NCBI GenBank assembly: GCA_022823305.1
Contig: JAJDXK010000009.1
Coordinates: 1 to 64,000, forward strand
Direction: 5' to 3'
From: Alphaproteobacteria bacterium
Lineage (GTDB): Bacteria > Pseudomonadota > Alphaproteobacteria > UBA828
Length of the DNA stretch: 64,000 bases
In this document: positions 38,085-46,802 of the stretch, one piece after another
Layout: each line of letters opens with the position of its first letter
How positions within the stretch are numbered: the stretch's first letter is position 1
Made by a program: the position numbers and the translations under genes
The notes under the pieces: model-generated
Seen by the model: the letters and a program-made list of their open reading frames with translations, nothing else
Told to the model about the DNA's origin: nothing
The model's database searches: none

Positions 38085-40532
38085 ATGGACCAGGCGTTTC
38101 CCGACCAGGCGCGCGTCGTCGTCATCGGCGGCGGGGCGATCGGCTGCGCGACCGCCTACCACCTGGCGAAGCACGGCGCCGAGGACGTCGTTCTGGTCGA
38201 GAAGGCCAAGCTCACCTCCGGCTCGACCTGGCACGCGGCAGGCGCCTTCGCGCAGTTCCGCACCGACCCCAACGCCGGCAGGCTCATGGCCTACGGCGCC
38301 GACCTCTACGCCTCGCTCGAGGCCGAGACCGGCCAGGCCACGGGCTGGCGCCAGACCGGCGGCATGCGCGTCGCGTCCAACCGCGACCGCCGCCGCGAGT
38401 ACGAACGGGCGATCACGACGGCCCGCTCCTTCGGCGTCGAAATGGAGCTGATATCGGCGCAGGAGGCGCAGGCGCTCTTTCCCTTCATGACCATCGACCG
38501 CGTGGACTGCGCGCTCTACATCCCGTCCGACGGTGCGCTCAGCCCGTCGGACACGTGCATGGCACTGGCCAGGGGGGCGCGCCAGTACGGCGCCCGGCTC
38601 TTCGAGGACACCGCTGTCACGGGCTTCGAGATCGAGCGCGGACGCGTCGCCGCAGTCAACACCGAGCGCGGCACCATCCGCTGTGAGGTCGCGGTGATCT
38701 GCTGCGGCATCTGGTCGCGCGAGATCGGGCGGCTCGCGGGCGTGAATGTCCCGATCCAGCCCTCGCACCACTGCTATTTCATCACCGAGCCGATCGAGGG
38801 CGTGAGCCGCGACATCCCGACCACGCGGGACCCCGACCTCTGGCACTACATCCGCGAGGAGGTGGGCGGCCTGCTCGTCGGCCAGTACGACCCCGATCCC
38901 ATCCCCTTCGTCGAGCCCATCCCCGCGGACCATGAGTTCAAGCTCATGCCGGAGAACCTCGACCACTTCATGCCCAGGCTCGAGGGGTTGCTCGACTGGA
39001 TACCGGTGCTCAAGACCGTCGGCATCAAGTCCTGGTTCAACGGCCTGGAGTCCTTCACCGAGGACCAGAACCCGGTGATGGGGGAGGCGCCGGAGGTGCA
39101 GGGCGTCTTCGTCAGCGCCGGCTTCAACGCCTACGGGCTTACCGGCTGCGGCGGCGCCGGCATGGCGCTCGGCGAGTGGATCCTGAACGGCGAGCCGCCC
39201 TACGACATCTGGAGCTTCGACATTCGCCGCTTCGGCGGCTACCACCGCGCCGACAGCCAGGTGCTGGCGCGCTCGCTGGAGGGCCAGGGCCACCACTACA
39301 CCATCGTCTGGCCGCGCGAGGAGATGAAGGCCGGCCGACCGCTCCGGCGCAGCGCGATCTACGACCGCCTGGCGGAGAGGCGCGCCTGCTTCGGCGCCAA
39401 GTTCGGCTGGGAGCGGCCCAACTGGTTCGCGCCCGAGGAGGTCGAGCCGGTGGAGATCGAGAGCTTCGGGCGCCCCAACTGGCACGCCCACGTCGCCCTG
39501 GAGCACGCCGCCTGCCGCGACACCGCGGCGCTCTTCGACCAGTCGTCCTTCGCCAAGTTCGCGCTGGTCGGGCGCGATGCCGAGGCCTGCCTGCAGCGCA
39601 TCTGCGCTGGCGACGTCGGCAAGCCGCCGGGGCGGATCACCTACACGCAGATGCTCAACCGTCACGGCGGCATTGAGTGCGACCTCACCGTCGCGCGGAT
39701 CGCCAAGGATTCGTTCTACATCGTGACCGGCACCGGCTTCGCCACCCACGACTTCGACCACATCGGCCGCAACATCGACCCGGATGCCCATGCCTCGCTG
39801 GTGGACATCACCTCGGCCTGCGGGACGCTCGCCCTGATGGGGCCGCGGTCGCGGGCCATCCTCGCCTCGGTGGCCGAAGGCGACGTGGGCGCGAAGGCCT
39901 TTCCCTTCGGCGCGGTGCGGGAGATCTACGTGGCGGGCGCGCCCGTCCGCGCCATGAGACTCACCTTCGTGGGCGAGCTCGGCTGGGAGCTGCACGTGCC
40001 GACCGAATACCTGGTCACGGTCTACGACGCGCTGAAGGAAGCCGGCGCCGCGCACGGCCTGCGCGACGCGGGCTACCGCGCCATCGACAGCCTGCGGCTG
40101 GAGAAGGGCTACCGCGTGTGGGCGGCGGACATCGGCCCCGACTTCAACCCGCTGGAGGCGGGCCTCGGCTTCGCGGTCGCCTTCGACAAGCCCACCCCCT
40201 TCATTGGCCAGGACGCCGTGCAGAGGCAGCGGGAGCGGCCGCTTACCCGCCGCCTCGCGACCTTCACCATCGACGACGACCCCGAGGTGCAGCTCTGGGG
40301 CCGCGAGACCATCATCCGAGACGGCGAGCGCGTCGGCTGGCTCGCGTCCGCCGGCTTCGGCCACACCGTCGGCCGCAGCATCGGCATGGGTTACGTACGG
40401 AACGCGGACGGCGTGAGCGACGACTACCTGCTGGGCGGCACGTATACCCTCGAGGTGGCGACCCGCGAGGTGCCGGCCGAGATCCACCTGCGCCCGCTCT
40501 ACGACCCCGCCGGCGACCGGGTGAAGGCGTGA
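38085..40532 (+). CDS. Dimethylglycine/sarcosine dehydrogenase-type flavoprotein with GcvT-like domain
   Basis: The 815-residue protein has an N-terminal DAO domain (VVVIGGGAIGCATAYHLAKHG) and a C-terminal aminomethyltransferase (GcvT/folate-binding) region from about residue 430. His50 in GSTWHAAG matches the histidine that carries covalent FAD in dimethylglycine dehydrogenase. The folate part shows LMGPRSR, FVGELGWELH and RLEKGYR. It is predicted to demethylate an N-methylglycine-type substrate, giving methylene-THF or formaldehyde. The next gene follows after 28 bases. Confidence 0.9.
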   Translation: MDQAFPDQARVVVIGGGAIGCATAYHLAKHGAEDVVLVEKAKLTSGSTWHAAGAFAQFRTDPNAGRLMAYGADLYASLEAETGQATGWRQTGGMRVASNRDRRREYERAITTARSFGVEMELISAQEAQALFPFMTIDRVDCALYIPSDGALSPSDTCMALARGARQYGARLFEDTAVTGFEIERGRVAAVNTERGTIRCEVAVICCGIWSREIGRLAGVNVPIQPSHHCYFITEPIEGVSRDIPTTRDPDLWHYIREEVGGLLVGQYDPDPIPFVEPIPADHEFKLMPENLDHFMPRLEGLLDWIPVLKTVGIKSWFNGLESFTEDQNPVMGEAPEVQGVFVSAGFNAYGLTGCGGAGMALGEWILNGEPPYDIWSFDIRRFGGYHRADSQVLARSLEGQGHHYTIVWPREEMKAGRPLRRSAIYDRLAERRACFGAKFGWERPNWFAPEEVEPVEIESFGRPNWHAHVALEHAACRDTAALFDQSSFAKFALVGRDAEACLQRICAGDVGKPPGRITYTQMLNRHGGIECDLTVARIAKDSFYIVTGTGFATHDFDHIGRNIDPDAHASLVDITSACGTLALMGPRSRAILASVAEGDVGAKAFPFGAVREIYVAGAPVRAMRLTFVGELGWELHVPTEYLVTVYDALKEAGAAHGLRDAGYRAIDSLRLEKGYRVWAADIGPDFNPLEAGLGFAVAFDKPTPFIGQDAVQRQRERPLTRRLATFTIDDDPEVQLWGRETIIRDGERVGWLASAGFGHTVGRSIGMGYVRNADGVSDDYLLGGTYTLEVATREVPAEIHLRPLYDPAGDRVKA

Positions 40533-40560
40533 ACACCATCGGCAACCGGGTGCACGATAC

Positions 40561-41532
40561 ATGAGCGACAAGCCCCTCTCCGATGACGAGGTCTATTCGC
40601 TGGTCGGCGGCTCGCGCGGCATGGAGGCGCGCAGCGGCGCCGCGATCGAGCGCGCCCGCGCACTCCCGATCTGGAACGGTCCGGTGGAGCCCGCGCTGCT
40701 GAGCGGGGGCCTCAGCAACATCAACCTGACCGCGGAGGATGCGGGCCGGCGCTACGTGATCCGCGTCGGCGAGGACGAGCCCTTCTTCGGCGTCTCCCGC
40801 GCGCACGAGCTTCAGGCCTTTCGCGCGGCCCATGCGGCGGGCGTCGCGCCCGAGGTGATCCATGCCGAGCCCGGCCTGCTGGTGATCCGCTTCATCGAGG
40901 GCCGCTCCCTGCTGCCGGCCGACATGCACGAGCCCCAGCGCCTGCTCAAGGCGGCCCGCCTCTTCCGCCAGCTCCACCGCGAGGCGCACAAACACCTGGA
41001 ATCGCCGGGCTTCATGTTCTGGCCCTTCCAGCACCACCGCTGGTACATCCGGCTGCTGCACGAGCGTTCCGACCGGCTCCACGAGCGCTGGCGCGCCATG
41101 CTGCCGGCGCTCGCGGCGGCGAACGAGGCGCTGGAGCGCGCCATCGGCCCGGCCACCGTCGTCTTCGGCCACAACGACCTCAACCCGCAGAACATCATGG
41201 ACGATGGCGAGCGGCTCTGGTTCGTGGACTGGGAGTTCGGCGGCTTCGTGGCGGACCTCTTCGACCTCGGCGTGCTGGCCATGAACATCGAGATCAGACC
41301 GGACGAGATCGACCCCTATCTCGAGGCCTACTTCGAGGCGCCGGCCACGGACGAACTGCGCTACCGCTTCGCCGCCGCGACCGTCACCGCCGCGCTGCGC
41401 GAGACCACCTGGAGCTTCGTCTCCGAGGTGATGGACAAGCCGATCGACTTCGACTTCCGCATCTACTCCACCATGAACGCGGAGCGCTACGAGCGCATGT
41501 ACGCGGAGTTCCGCAACACCTACGGCACCTGA
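40561..41532 (+). CDS. Choline kinase/aminoglycoside phosphotransferase-like kinase
   Basis: This 323-residue protein has the APH-fold catalytic motif GHNDLNPQNIM and the metal-binding FVDWEFGGF. The glycine-rich start LLSGGLSNINL is the ATP-binding loop. Among APH-fold kinases this pattern is closest to choline/ethanolamine kinases. It probably phosphorylates a small alcohol or amino-alcohol in the pathway rather than an antibiotic. It is embedded between the DMGDH-like gene and the hydrolase with 28 and 20 base spacers. Confidence 0.85.
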   Translation: MSDKPLSDDEVYSLVGGSRGMEARSGAAIERARALPIWNGPVEPALLSGGLSNINLTAEDAGRRYVIRVGEDEPFFGVSRAHELQAFRAAHAAGVAPEVIHAEPGLLVIRFIEGRSLLPADMHEPQRLLKAARLFRQLHREAHKHLESPGFMFWPFQHHRWYIRLLHERSDRLHERWRAMLPALAAANEALERAIGPATVVFGHNDLNPQNIMDDGERLWFVDWEFGGFVADLFDLGVLAMNIEIRPDEIDPYLEAYFEAPATDELRYRFAAATVTAALRETTWSFVSEVMDKPIDFDFRIYSTMNAERYERMYAEFRNTYGT

Positions 41533-41552
41533 GGCCAGCGGGGGAGCGAGCG

Positions 41553-42440
41553 ATGAGCGAAGAGAGAGCGCCCGACGAGACCTGCCGCGTCGCCGTGGAA
41601 GGCGGCGAGGTGGCGGTCTACAGCTTCGGCACCGGCGAGCGGGTCCTGCTCGTGCTCCACGGCGGCCCCGGCCTTCCCTGCGACTACGTGCGCGACAGCC
41701 ATTCGGTCTTGGCGGATCACGGCTGGCGCGTGGTGGCCTACGACCAGCTCGGCTGCGGCCGGTCCGACAAGCCGGCCGACACCTCGCTCTTCGACGTGGC
41801 CCGCTACGTGGATGAGGTCGAGGCGGTGCGCGCCGCTTTAGGTCTGGGCCGGGTGCACCTCCTCGGGCAGTCCTGGGGGACCTGGCTGGGGACCGACTAC
41901 TGCCTGAAGTACCAGGAGAACGTCGCCTCCTACGTGATCGCGAACGGCTCGGGCTGCGTGCCGCACACGGTGGCGGAGATGCGCCGCCTGCGCGCCGCGC
42001 TCGGGCCCGAGACGGTCGCCATGATGCAGCGCCACGAGGCGCAGGGGACCACCGATCACCCCGCCTACGAAGCCGCCATCACCATCCTCTACCGCCGCCA
42101 CCTGTGCCGGTGCGACGACTGGCCGGCGCCGCTGCAACGCTCGCTCGACGGCATCAACATGGATGTCTACGGCACCATGTGGGGGCCCAACGAGTTCTGC
42201 TGCGTCGGCACGCTCAAGGACTGGGACCGGCTGGAGGAGATGCGGCGCATCACCGTGCCCTGCCTGATCGTGAGCGGCCTCCACGACGAGCTGACGCCGG
42301 AAGGGGCCATGCTGATGCAGGAGATGCTGCCCAACGCGGAGAGCGTCGTCTTCCCCAACAGCTCCCACACGCCCTTCTTCGAGGAGCCCGAGGCCTACTT
42401 CGCGGCGCTGCGCGACTTCCTCGACCGCCAGCCCGGCTGA
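41553..42440 (+). CDS. Alpha/beta hydrolase, proline iminopeptidase-like
   Basis: This 295-residue hydrolase has oxyanion motif HGGPG at 36-40, nucleophile elbow GQSWG with Ser107, an acid in SGLHDE and a base in SSHTPFF. The S33 (proline iminopeptidase) branch fits best. The substrate may be an N-terminal proline peptide or an amide or ester produced in this pathway. It is the last gene of the plus-strand run and converges on the SDR with 13 bases between stops. Confidence 0.88.
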   Translation: MSEERAPDETCRVAVEGGEVAVYSFGTGERVLLVLHGGPGLPCDYVRDSHSVLADHGWRVVAYDQLGCGRSDKPADTSLFDVARYVDEVEAVRAALGLGRVHLLGQSWGTWLGTDYCLKYQENVASYVIANGSGCVPHTVAEMRRLRAALGPETVAMMQRHEAQGTTDHPAYEAAITILYRRHLCRCDDWPAPLQRSLDGINMDVYGTMWGPNEFCCVGTLKDWDRLEEMRRITVPCLIVSGLHDELTPEGAMLMQEMLPNAESVVFPNSSHTPFFEEPEAYFAALRDFLDRQPG

Positions 42441-42453
42441 CCGATCCCGTGCC

Positions 42454-43239
42454 TCAGTGCACGCTCAGGCCGGCGCAGACGTTGATCGCCTGGCCGGTCA
42501 CGTAGCGCCCGGGCTCGCCCGCGAGGTAGACCGCCATCTCGGCGATGGCGGTGGGCGGGATGATGGCGCTCAGCATGTTGGTGCGCATGCTCTCGTCGAA
42601 GACCTTCGCGTAGGGCTCGTCGAGATCGCGCGCCATGTCCTCGTGCAGCTCCACCGCCATCTTGGTGTCGATCCAGCCGGGGCAGATGGCGTTGACCCGG
42701 ATGTTGTGTTCGCCCACCTCGGCGGCGAGGCAGCGCACGAAGCCCACCAGGCCGTGCTTGGTGGCGTTGTAGGCGGTCCACTCCGCGTCCGCGGTCTTGG
42801 CGTTGGTCGACGCATTGAAGAGCTGCACGCCGCCCGCGCCCTGCTCTATCATCGTCGGCAGCGTGTGCTTGGAGATCAGGAAGGGCGCCTTCAGGTTGAC
42901 CCCCATGATCCAGTCCCACATGGACTCGTCCATGTCGACGACCTTCTTGTAGTCGGCGACGCCTGCGTTGTTCACCACCACGTCGATGCCGCCGAGCCTC
43001 TCGATGGCGGTCCTGCACATCGCCTCGATCGCCGCAGCCTCGGTCAGGTCGGCCGGCGCGGAGAAGGCCTTGCCGCCGGCGGCGGCGATCGCCTCCAGCG
43101 TCTCCGCCGCCCGCTCCTCGCTTCGCGCATGGACCGCCACGGTGGCGCCCTCCGCCGCGTAGGCCTCGGCGATCGCGCGGCCGATGCCGCTTGCCGCGCC
43201 CGTGACCAGCGTTCTCTTGCCCTCCAGACCCACTCTCAT
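42454..43239 (-). CDS. Short-chain dehydrogenase/reductase
   Basis: This 261-residue classical SDR has NAD(P)-binding TGAASGIG, the NNAG motif, and the catalytic set Ser144 and Tyr157-x3-Lys161 (YNATK). It would oxidise an alcohol or reduce a ketone; the substrate is unknown. It follows livF by 40 bases on the same strand, so it is probably the last gene of the liv-like operon and acts on the imported compound or its product. Confidence 0.88.
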   Translation of the reverse strand: MRVGLEGKRTLVTGAASGIGRAIAEAYAAEGATVAVHARSEERAAETLEAIAAAGGKAFSAPADLTEAAAIEAMCRTAIERLGGIDVVVNNAGVADYKKVVDMDESMWDWIMGVNLKAPFLISKHTLPTMIEQGAGGVQLFNASTNAKTADAEWTAYNATKHGLVGFVRCLAAEVGEHNIRVNAICPGWIDTKMAVELHEDMARDLDEPYAKVFDESMRTNMLSAIIPPTAIAEMAVYLAGEPGRYVTGQAINVCAGLSVH

Positions 43240-43279
43240 GGCTCTCTCCCCGAAGCTGTCGGCGTCGTGACCCCGTAGT

Positions 43280-43996
43280 CTAGGCGACGCCCAGGTAGGT
43301 GTGCTGAACCTTGTCGTTCTCGCGCAGCTCCGCCGCCGGGCCCTCGAGAACGATCCGCCCCGTCTCCATGACGAAGCCCTTCTGCGCCAGTGCGAGCGCG
43401 AGACGGGCGTTCTGCTCGACCAGCACGATGGTCCGCTTCTCCGTGTGCAGCGTGCGGATGATGCGGGCGATCTCGCGGCACATGATGGGCGAGAGCCCGA
43501 GCGAGGGTTCGTCCATCAGGATCACGTCGGGCCGCGACATGAGCGCGCGGCCCATGGCGAGCATCTGCTGCTCCCCGCCCGAGAGCGTGCCGGCGAGCTG
43601 ATTGGCGCGCTCCTGCAGGCGCGGGAAGCGCCGGAAGATGTCGTCGAAGTCGGCGCGGAGCGCGGCGGCGTCCTTGCGCAGGTAGGCGCCCATCTCCAGG
43701 TTCTCGCGCACCGTCATCATGGGGAAGACGCGACGCCCCTCCGGCACGTGGGCGATGCCGAGCCCGGCGATTCTCTCCGGCGAGGCGCCGTCGATGCGCT
43801 TGCCGCCGAGGCGGATTTCGCCGCCGCTCAGCCGCTCGAGGCCCGAGATCGCGCGCAGCGTCGTCGACTTGCCCGCACCGTTGGCGCCGATCAGGGTGAC
43901 GATCTCGCCCTCGCCCACGCCGATGGAGATGCCCTTCACGGCCTCGATCTTGCGGTAGCGGACCGAGATGTTGTCGAGCTCAAGCAGCAAATTCAT
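43280..43996 (-). CDS. livF: Branched-chain amino acid-type ABC ATPase (LivF-like)
   Basis: This 238-residue ATPase has Walker A GANGAGKST, signature LSGGEQQM and Walker B VILMDEPSLGLSP. The HVPEGRRVFPMMTVRENL segment is typical of LivF. Its start overlaps the LivG stop by 17 bases. The family moves branched-chain amino acids, amides, urea and other compounds, so the name denotes family only. Confidence 0.92.
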   Translation of the reverse strand: MNLLLELDNISVRYRKIEAVKGISIGVGEGEIVTLIGANGAGKSTTLRAISGLERLSGGEIRLGGKRIDGASPERIAGLGIAHVPEGRRVFPMMTVRENLEMGAYLRKDAAALRADFDDIFRRFPRLQERANQLAGTLSGGEQQMLAMGRALMSRPDVILMDEPSLGLSPIMCREIARIIRTLHTEKRTIVLVEQNARLALALAQKGFVMETGRIVLEGPAAELRENDKVQHTYLGVA

Positions 43997-44765
43997 CGTC
44001 CCCCAGGATGTCCTCGGAACCGAGATAGGCCTCGATCACGTCCGGGTTGGAAACGATCTCCGCCGGCACGCCCTCCGCCAGCTTCTTTCCGAAATTGAGG
44101 ACCGTGATGTATTCGCAGAGCCCCATCACGGTCTTCATGTCGTGCTCGACCAGCAGGATCGTGATGTTCCATTCGTCGCGCAGCCTGCGGATGATCCGGG
44201 TCATGCGCTCGGTCTCGGCCGGGTTCATTCCGGCCACGGGCTCGTCCAGCATGAGGATGCGGGGTTCGGTGGCGAGCGCCATGGCGACGCCGAGCGCGCG
44301 CTGGTGGCCGTGCGAGAGATTGGGCGCGAGCTCGTCCCTGAACTCGCCGAGGCCGATGAAGTCGAGGATCTCCAGCGCCCGCACCTCGTTGGCCCTCTCC
44401 ATGCCGCGCGCGGTGCCGACGATCGCGCCGAACAGGCTCTCTCTCGCGTGCAGGTGACGCGCGATCGACACGTTCTCCAGCACGGTGAAGTCGCTGAACA
44501 TCGCCGAGCGCTGAAAGGTGCGCACCCCGCCCTTGCCCGCAATGCGGCTGGGGCGCAGGCCGGTGAGCCTGTTGCCGTCGAGAAAGACGTCGCCCGAGGT
44601 CGGCCTGTAGGTGCCCGAGATGACGTTGAAGAGCGTGGTCTTGCCCGCCCCGTTGGGCCCGATGATGCCGCGGATCTCGCCCTCCTCGACCGTCATGTCG
44701 AGATCGGCGACGGCGAGCAGGCCGCCGAAGCGCTTGCTCACGTTCCTGACCTCGAGAAGCGACAC
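43980..44765 (-). CDS. livG: Branched-chain amino acid-type ABC ATPase (LivG-like)
   Basis: This 261-residue ATPase has Walker A GPNGAGKTT, signature LSHGHQR (a variant of LSYGQQ seen in the family) and Walker B ILMLDEPVAGM. The LivG-type C-terminal segment VIEAYLGSED is present. It lies 10 bases downstream of livM and overlaps livF. Confidence 0.92.
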   Translation of the reverse strand: MSLLEVRNVSKRFGGLLAVADLDMTVEEGEIRGIIGPNGAGKTTLFNVISGTYRPTSGDVFLDGNRLTGLRPSRIAGKGGVRTFQRSAMFSDFTVLENVSIARHLHARESLFGAIVGTARGMERANEVRALEILDFIGLGEFRDELAPNLSHGHQRALGVAMALATEPRILMLDEPVAGMNPAETERMTRIIRRLRDEWNITILLVEHDMKTVMGLCEYITVLNFGKKLAEGVPAEIVSNPDVIEAYLGSEDILGDDEFAA

Positions 44766-44775
44766 GTCTCCGCCC

Positions 44776-45828
44776 CTAGGTTCGCGACGCGAAGGTGGTG
44801 AGCCAGGTGCGCAGGCGCTCGAACTGCTGGCCCGGCGGCGTGCGCAGCGCGTTGCTCACCTTGGGGACCAGGCTCTCCAGCCCGCCCGGCAGGAAGATCA
44901 GGAAGAAGATCAACACGCCGCCGAACATCAGTGGCCGCCACTCGAGCAGCGGCCGGCTCCACTCGAAGGCGATGGTCACCACCACCAGCCCGATGATCGG
45001 CCCCCAGAAGGTGGCCGTGCCGCCGACCACCACCCAGATGATCAGGTAGATCATCGTGGTCAGGTCGAAGTTGCGCGGATCGATCGCGCCCATCCGGTAG
45101 GCCAGCAGGGCGCCCGCGATTCCGGCGAAGAAGGAGCCCGTGATGAAGGCGAGGCTGCGGTAGCGCGCCACGTCGATGCCGACGCACTCGGCCAGAAGGT
45201 CGTCGCTGTGGATCGACTTCCAGGCGTTGCCGATGCGCGAGCGGTCCAGCCTCCACATGATGAAGACGGCGGCCAGCATGACGATGAAGCAGGTGAAGTA
45301 GTAGGGCACCGGCGGCGACAGCCGGAGCCCCACGATCTCCGGCGAGGGGATGTTGATGATGCCGCGCGTGCCGCCGAAGGGGAACTGCACCTTCACCCAG
45401 ATCAGCCGCACCAGCTCGCCCATGGCGAAGGAGGCGATGAAGAAGCCGAAGCCCGCGGTGCGCAGCAGAGGCACGATGAAGGCGGCCCCCACGATCGCCG
45501 CGGTAATCCCGGCCATCGGCACGACGACGCCGAAGGGCAGGCCCGCGTGCTTGGCGATGAGCGCCGCGCCGTAGGAGCCCGCGCCCATCAGCACGACGTG
45601 GGCGAAGCTCCAGTCGCCGGTGGTGGTGATCAGGCGGTAGCTCGTCACCATGATGACGTTGATGAAGAAGACGATGGCGATCTCGCGGTGGTAGGGCTTC
45701 AGCTCGAAGCCCAGCACGCAGAGCGCGGCGAGCACCGCGGCGAGAACGAGCAGCGGCGCGAAGCGCCGCATCGCGATCCCGACGTCCAGGCCGGCGCTCG
45801 CCGGTTCGCTAGGCACGCTCACGGCCAA
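44776..45828 (-). CDS. livM: Branched-chain amino acid-type ABC permease (LivM-like)
   Basis: This 350-residue membrane protein of BPD_transp_2 type has the EAA-like coupling loop IHSDDLLAECVGIDVARYR. About nine hydrophobic segments are visible. The reading frame starts inside the end of livH (20-base overlap). A GTG six bases later is an alternative start. Confidence 0.92.
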   Translation of the reverse strand: MAVSVPSEPASAGLDVGIAMRRFAPLLVLAAVLAALCVLGFELKPYHREIAIVFFINVIMVTSYRLITTTGDWSFAHVVLMGAGSYGAALIAKHAGLPFGVVVPMAGITAAIVGAAFIVPLLRTAGFGFFIASFAMGELVRLIWVKVQFPFGGTRGIINIPSPEIVGLRLSPPVPYYFTCFIVMLAAVFIMWRLDRSRIGNAWKSIHSDDLLAECVGIDVARYRSLAFITGSFFAGIAGALLAYRMGAIDPRNFDLTTMIYLIIWVVVGGTATFWGPIIGLVVVTIAFEWSRPLLEWRPLMFGGVLIFFLIFLPGGLESLVPKVSNALRTPPGQQFERLRTWLTTFASRT

Positions 45829-46678
45829 GCAGCCCCTGTGGCCGGACGATCAGGGTGAGCGCCATGAAGCCGACGCCCACCATGGTCGCGATCAGGTTGT
45901 CGGTCACCGTGGTGACGAAGGTGTGGATGAAGCCGAGGATGACCGCCGCCAGGATCGCACCCTCGATGCTGGCCATCCCGCCCACGATGACGACCACGAA
46001 GGCGATCAGAATGACGCCGTGCCCCATGTAGGGCGTCACGGCATGGATCGGCGCCATCAGCGCGCCCGCAAGCCCGGCCGAGGCGCCGGCCAGTGCCATC
46101 GCCAGCATCGTCATGCGGTTGGTGCGGATGCCCTGGAGCGCGGCGATCTCCGGGTCCTGCGCGCAGGCCCTGAGCGCCTTTCCCAGCTTCACGCGGTAGA
46201 GGAAGTAGCGCAGCGCCAGCAGCATCGCGAAGGCGCAGGGAATCACGATCAGCCGTTGCCAGCCGATCGTGGCATCGCCCACGTTGGCGGCGCCCATGTA
46301 GGGTGTCGGGATGCTCTTGGCGATGCCGACACCCCAAATTTGCCCCGCGAGCACCTGCAGGACGAAGGCAAGCCCCGCGGTCGCCATGAATCCGGCGAGG
46401 ATGTTCTTCCGCGTCGGCCGGAAGATCAGGCGCTCCACCACCACCCCGAAGAGGGCGACGATCGGGATCGCGAGCACGACCGCGAGAGGAAAGGGCAGGC
46501 CGACGAGCGCGTAGAGCACGTAGACGCAGTAGGCGCCGACCATGAAGAACTCGCCGTGGGCGAAGTTCGCCATCTTCATGACGCCGAAGGCGAGCGCTAG
46601 GCCGACCGCGACCAGCGCGTAGATCGACGACGCCACCACGGAGTTCAGCAGCGTCTGGATCAGGGTGGCGGCGTCCAT
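45809..46678 (-). CDS. livH: Branched-chain amino acid-type ABC permease (LivH-like)
   Basis: This 289-residue permease begins with a membrane segment (SSIYALVAVGLALAFGVM) followed by ANFAHGEFFMVGAY, a LivH hallmark. The coupling loop ALRACAQDPEIAALQGI is present. It is separated from the binding-protein gene by a 124-base spacer containing two strong hairpins. Confidence 0.92.
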   Translation of the reverse strand: MDAATLIQTLLNSVVASSIYALVAVGLALAFGVMKMANFAHGEFFMVGAYCVYVLYALVGLPFPLAVVLAIPIVALFGVVVERLIFRPTRKNILAGFMATAGLAFVLQVLAGQIWGVGIAKSIPTPYMGAANVGDATIGWQRLIVIPCAFAMLLALRYFLYRVKLGKALRACAQDPEIAALQGIRTNRMTMLAMALAGASAGLAGALMAPIHAVTPYMGHGVILIAFVVVIVGGMASIEGAILAAVILGFIHTFVTTVTDNLIATMVGVGFMALTLIVRPQGLLGRERA

Positions 46679-46697
46679 GCGACCCGGTTCCCGGCAA

Positions 46698-46723
46698 CGG
46701 TCCCCGACGTCAGTCGGGGACCG
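46698..46723 (-). promoter_or_regulatory. Strong hairpin in the livK-livH spacer (proximal to livH)
   Basis: CGGTCCCCGAC and GTCGGGGACCG form a perfect 11-bp stem with loop GTCA. Only two T follow on the minus strand, so it is a likely partial terminator or 3'-end stabiliser for the abundant binding-protein message. Confidence 0.6.
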
Positions 46724-46757
46724 CTGGTCCGTGCACTGTCACCCAGTCAGGAAGGGC

Positions 46758-46792
46758 GGGGCGGGCGCTCGTCACGTGGTATTGCCCGCCCC
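46758..46792 (-). promoter_or_regulatory. Second hairpin just after the livK stop
   Basis: GGGGCGGGC and GCCCGCCCC form a perfect 9-bp stem with a 17-base loop, starting 11 bases past the binding-protein stop. With the 46698-46723 hairpin it makes a tandem structure in the operon spacer. Confidence 0.5.
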
Positions 46793-46802
46793 TTGCGCAT
46801 GC

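Noticed and set aside
37385-40571. Long antisense frame opposite the DMGDH-like gene
   Set aside because: It covers a well-supported flavoprotein gene and shows no recognisable motif.
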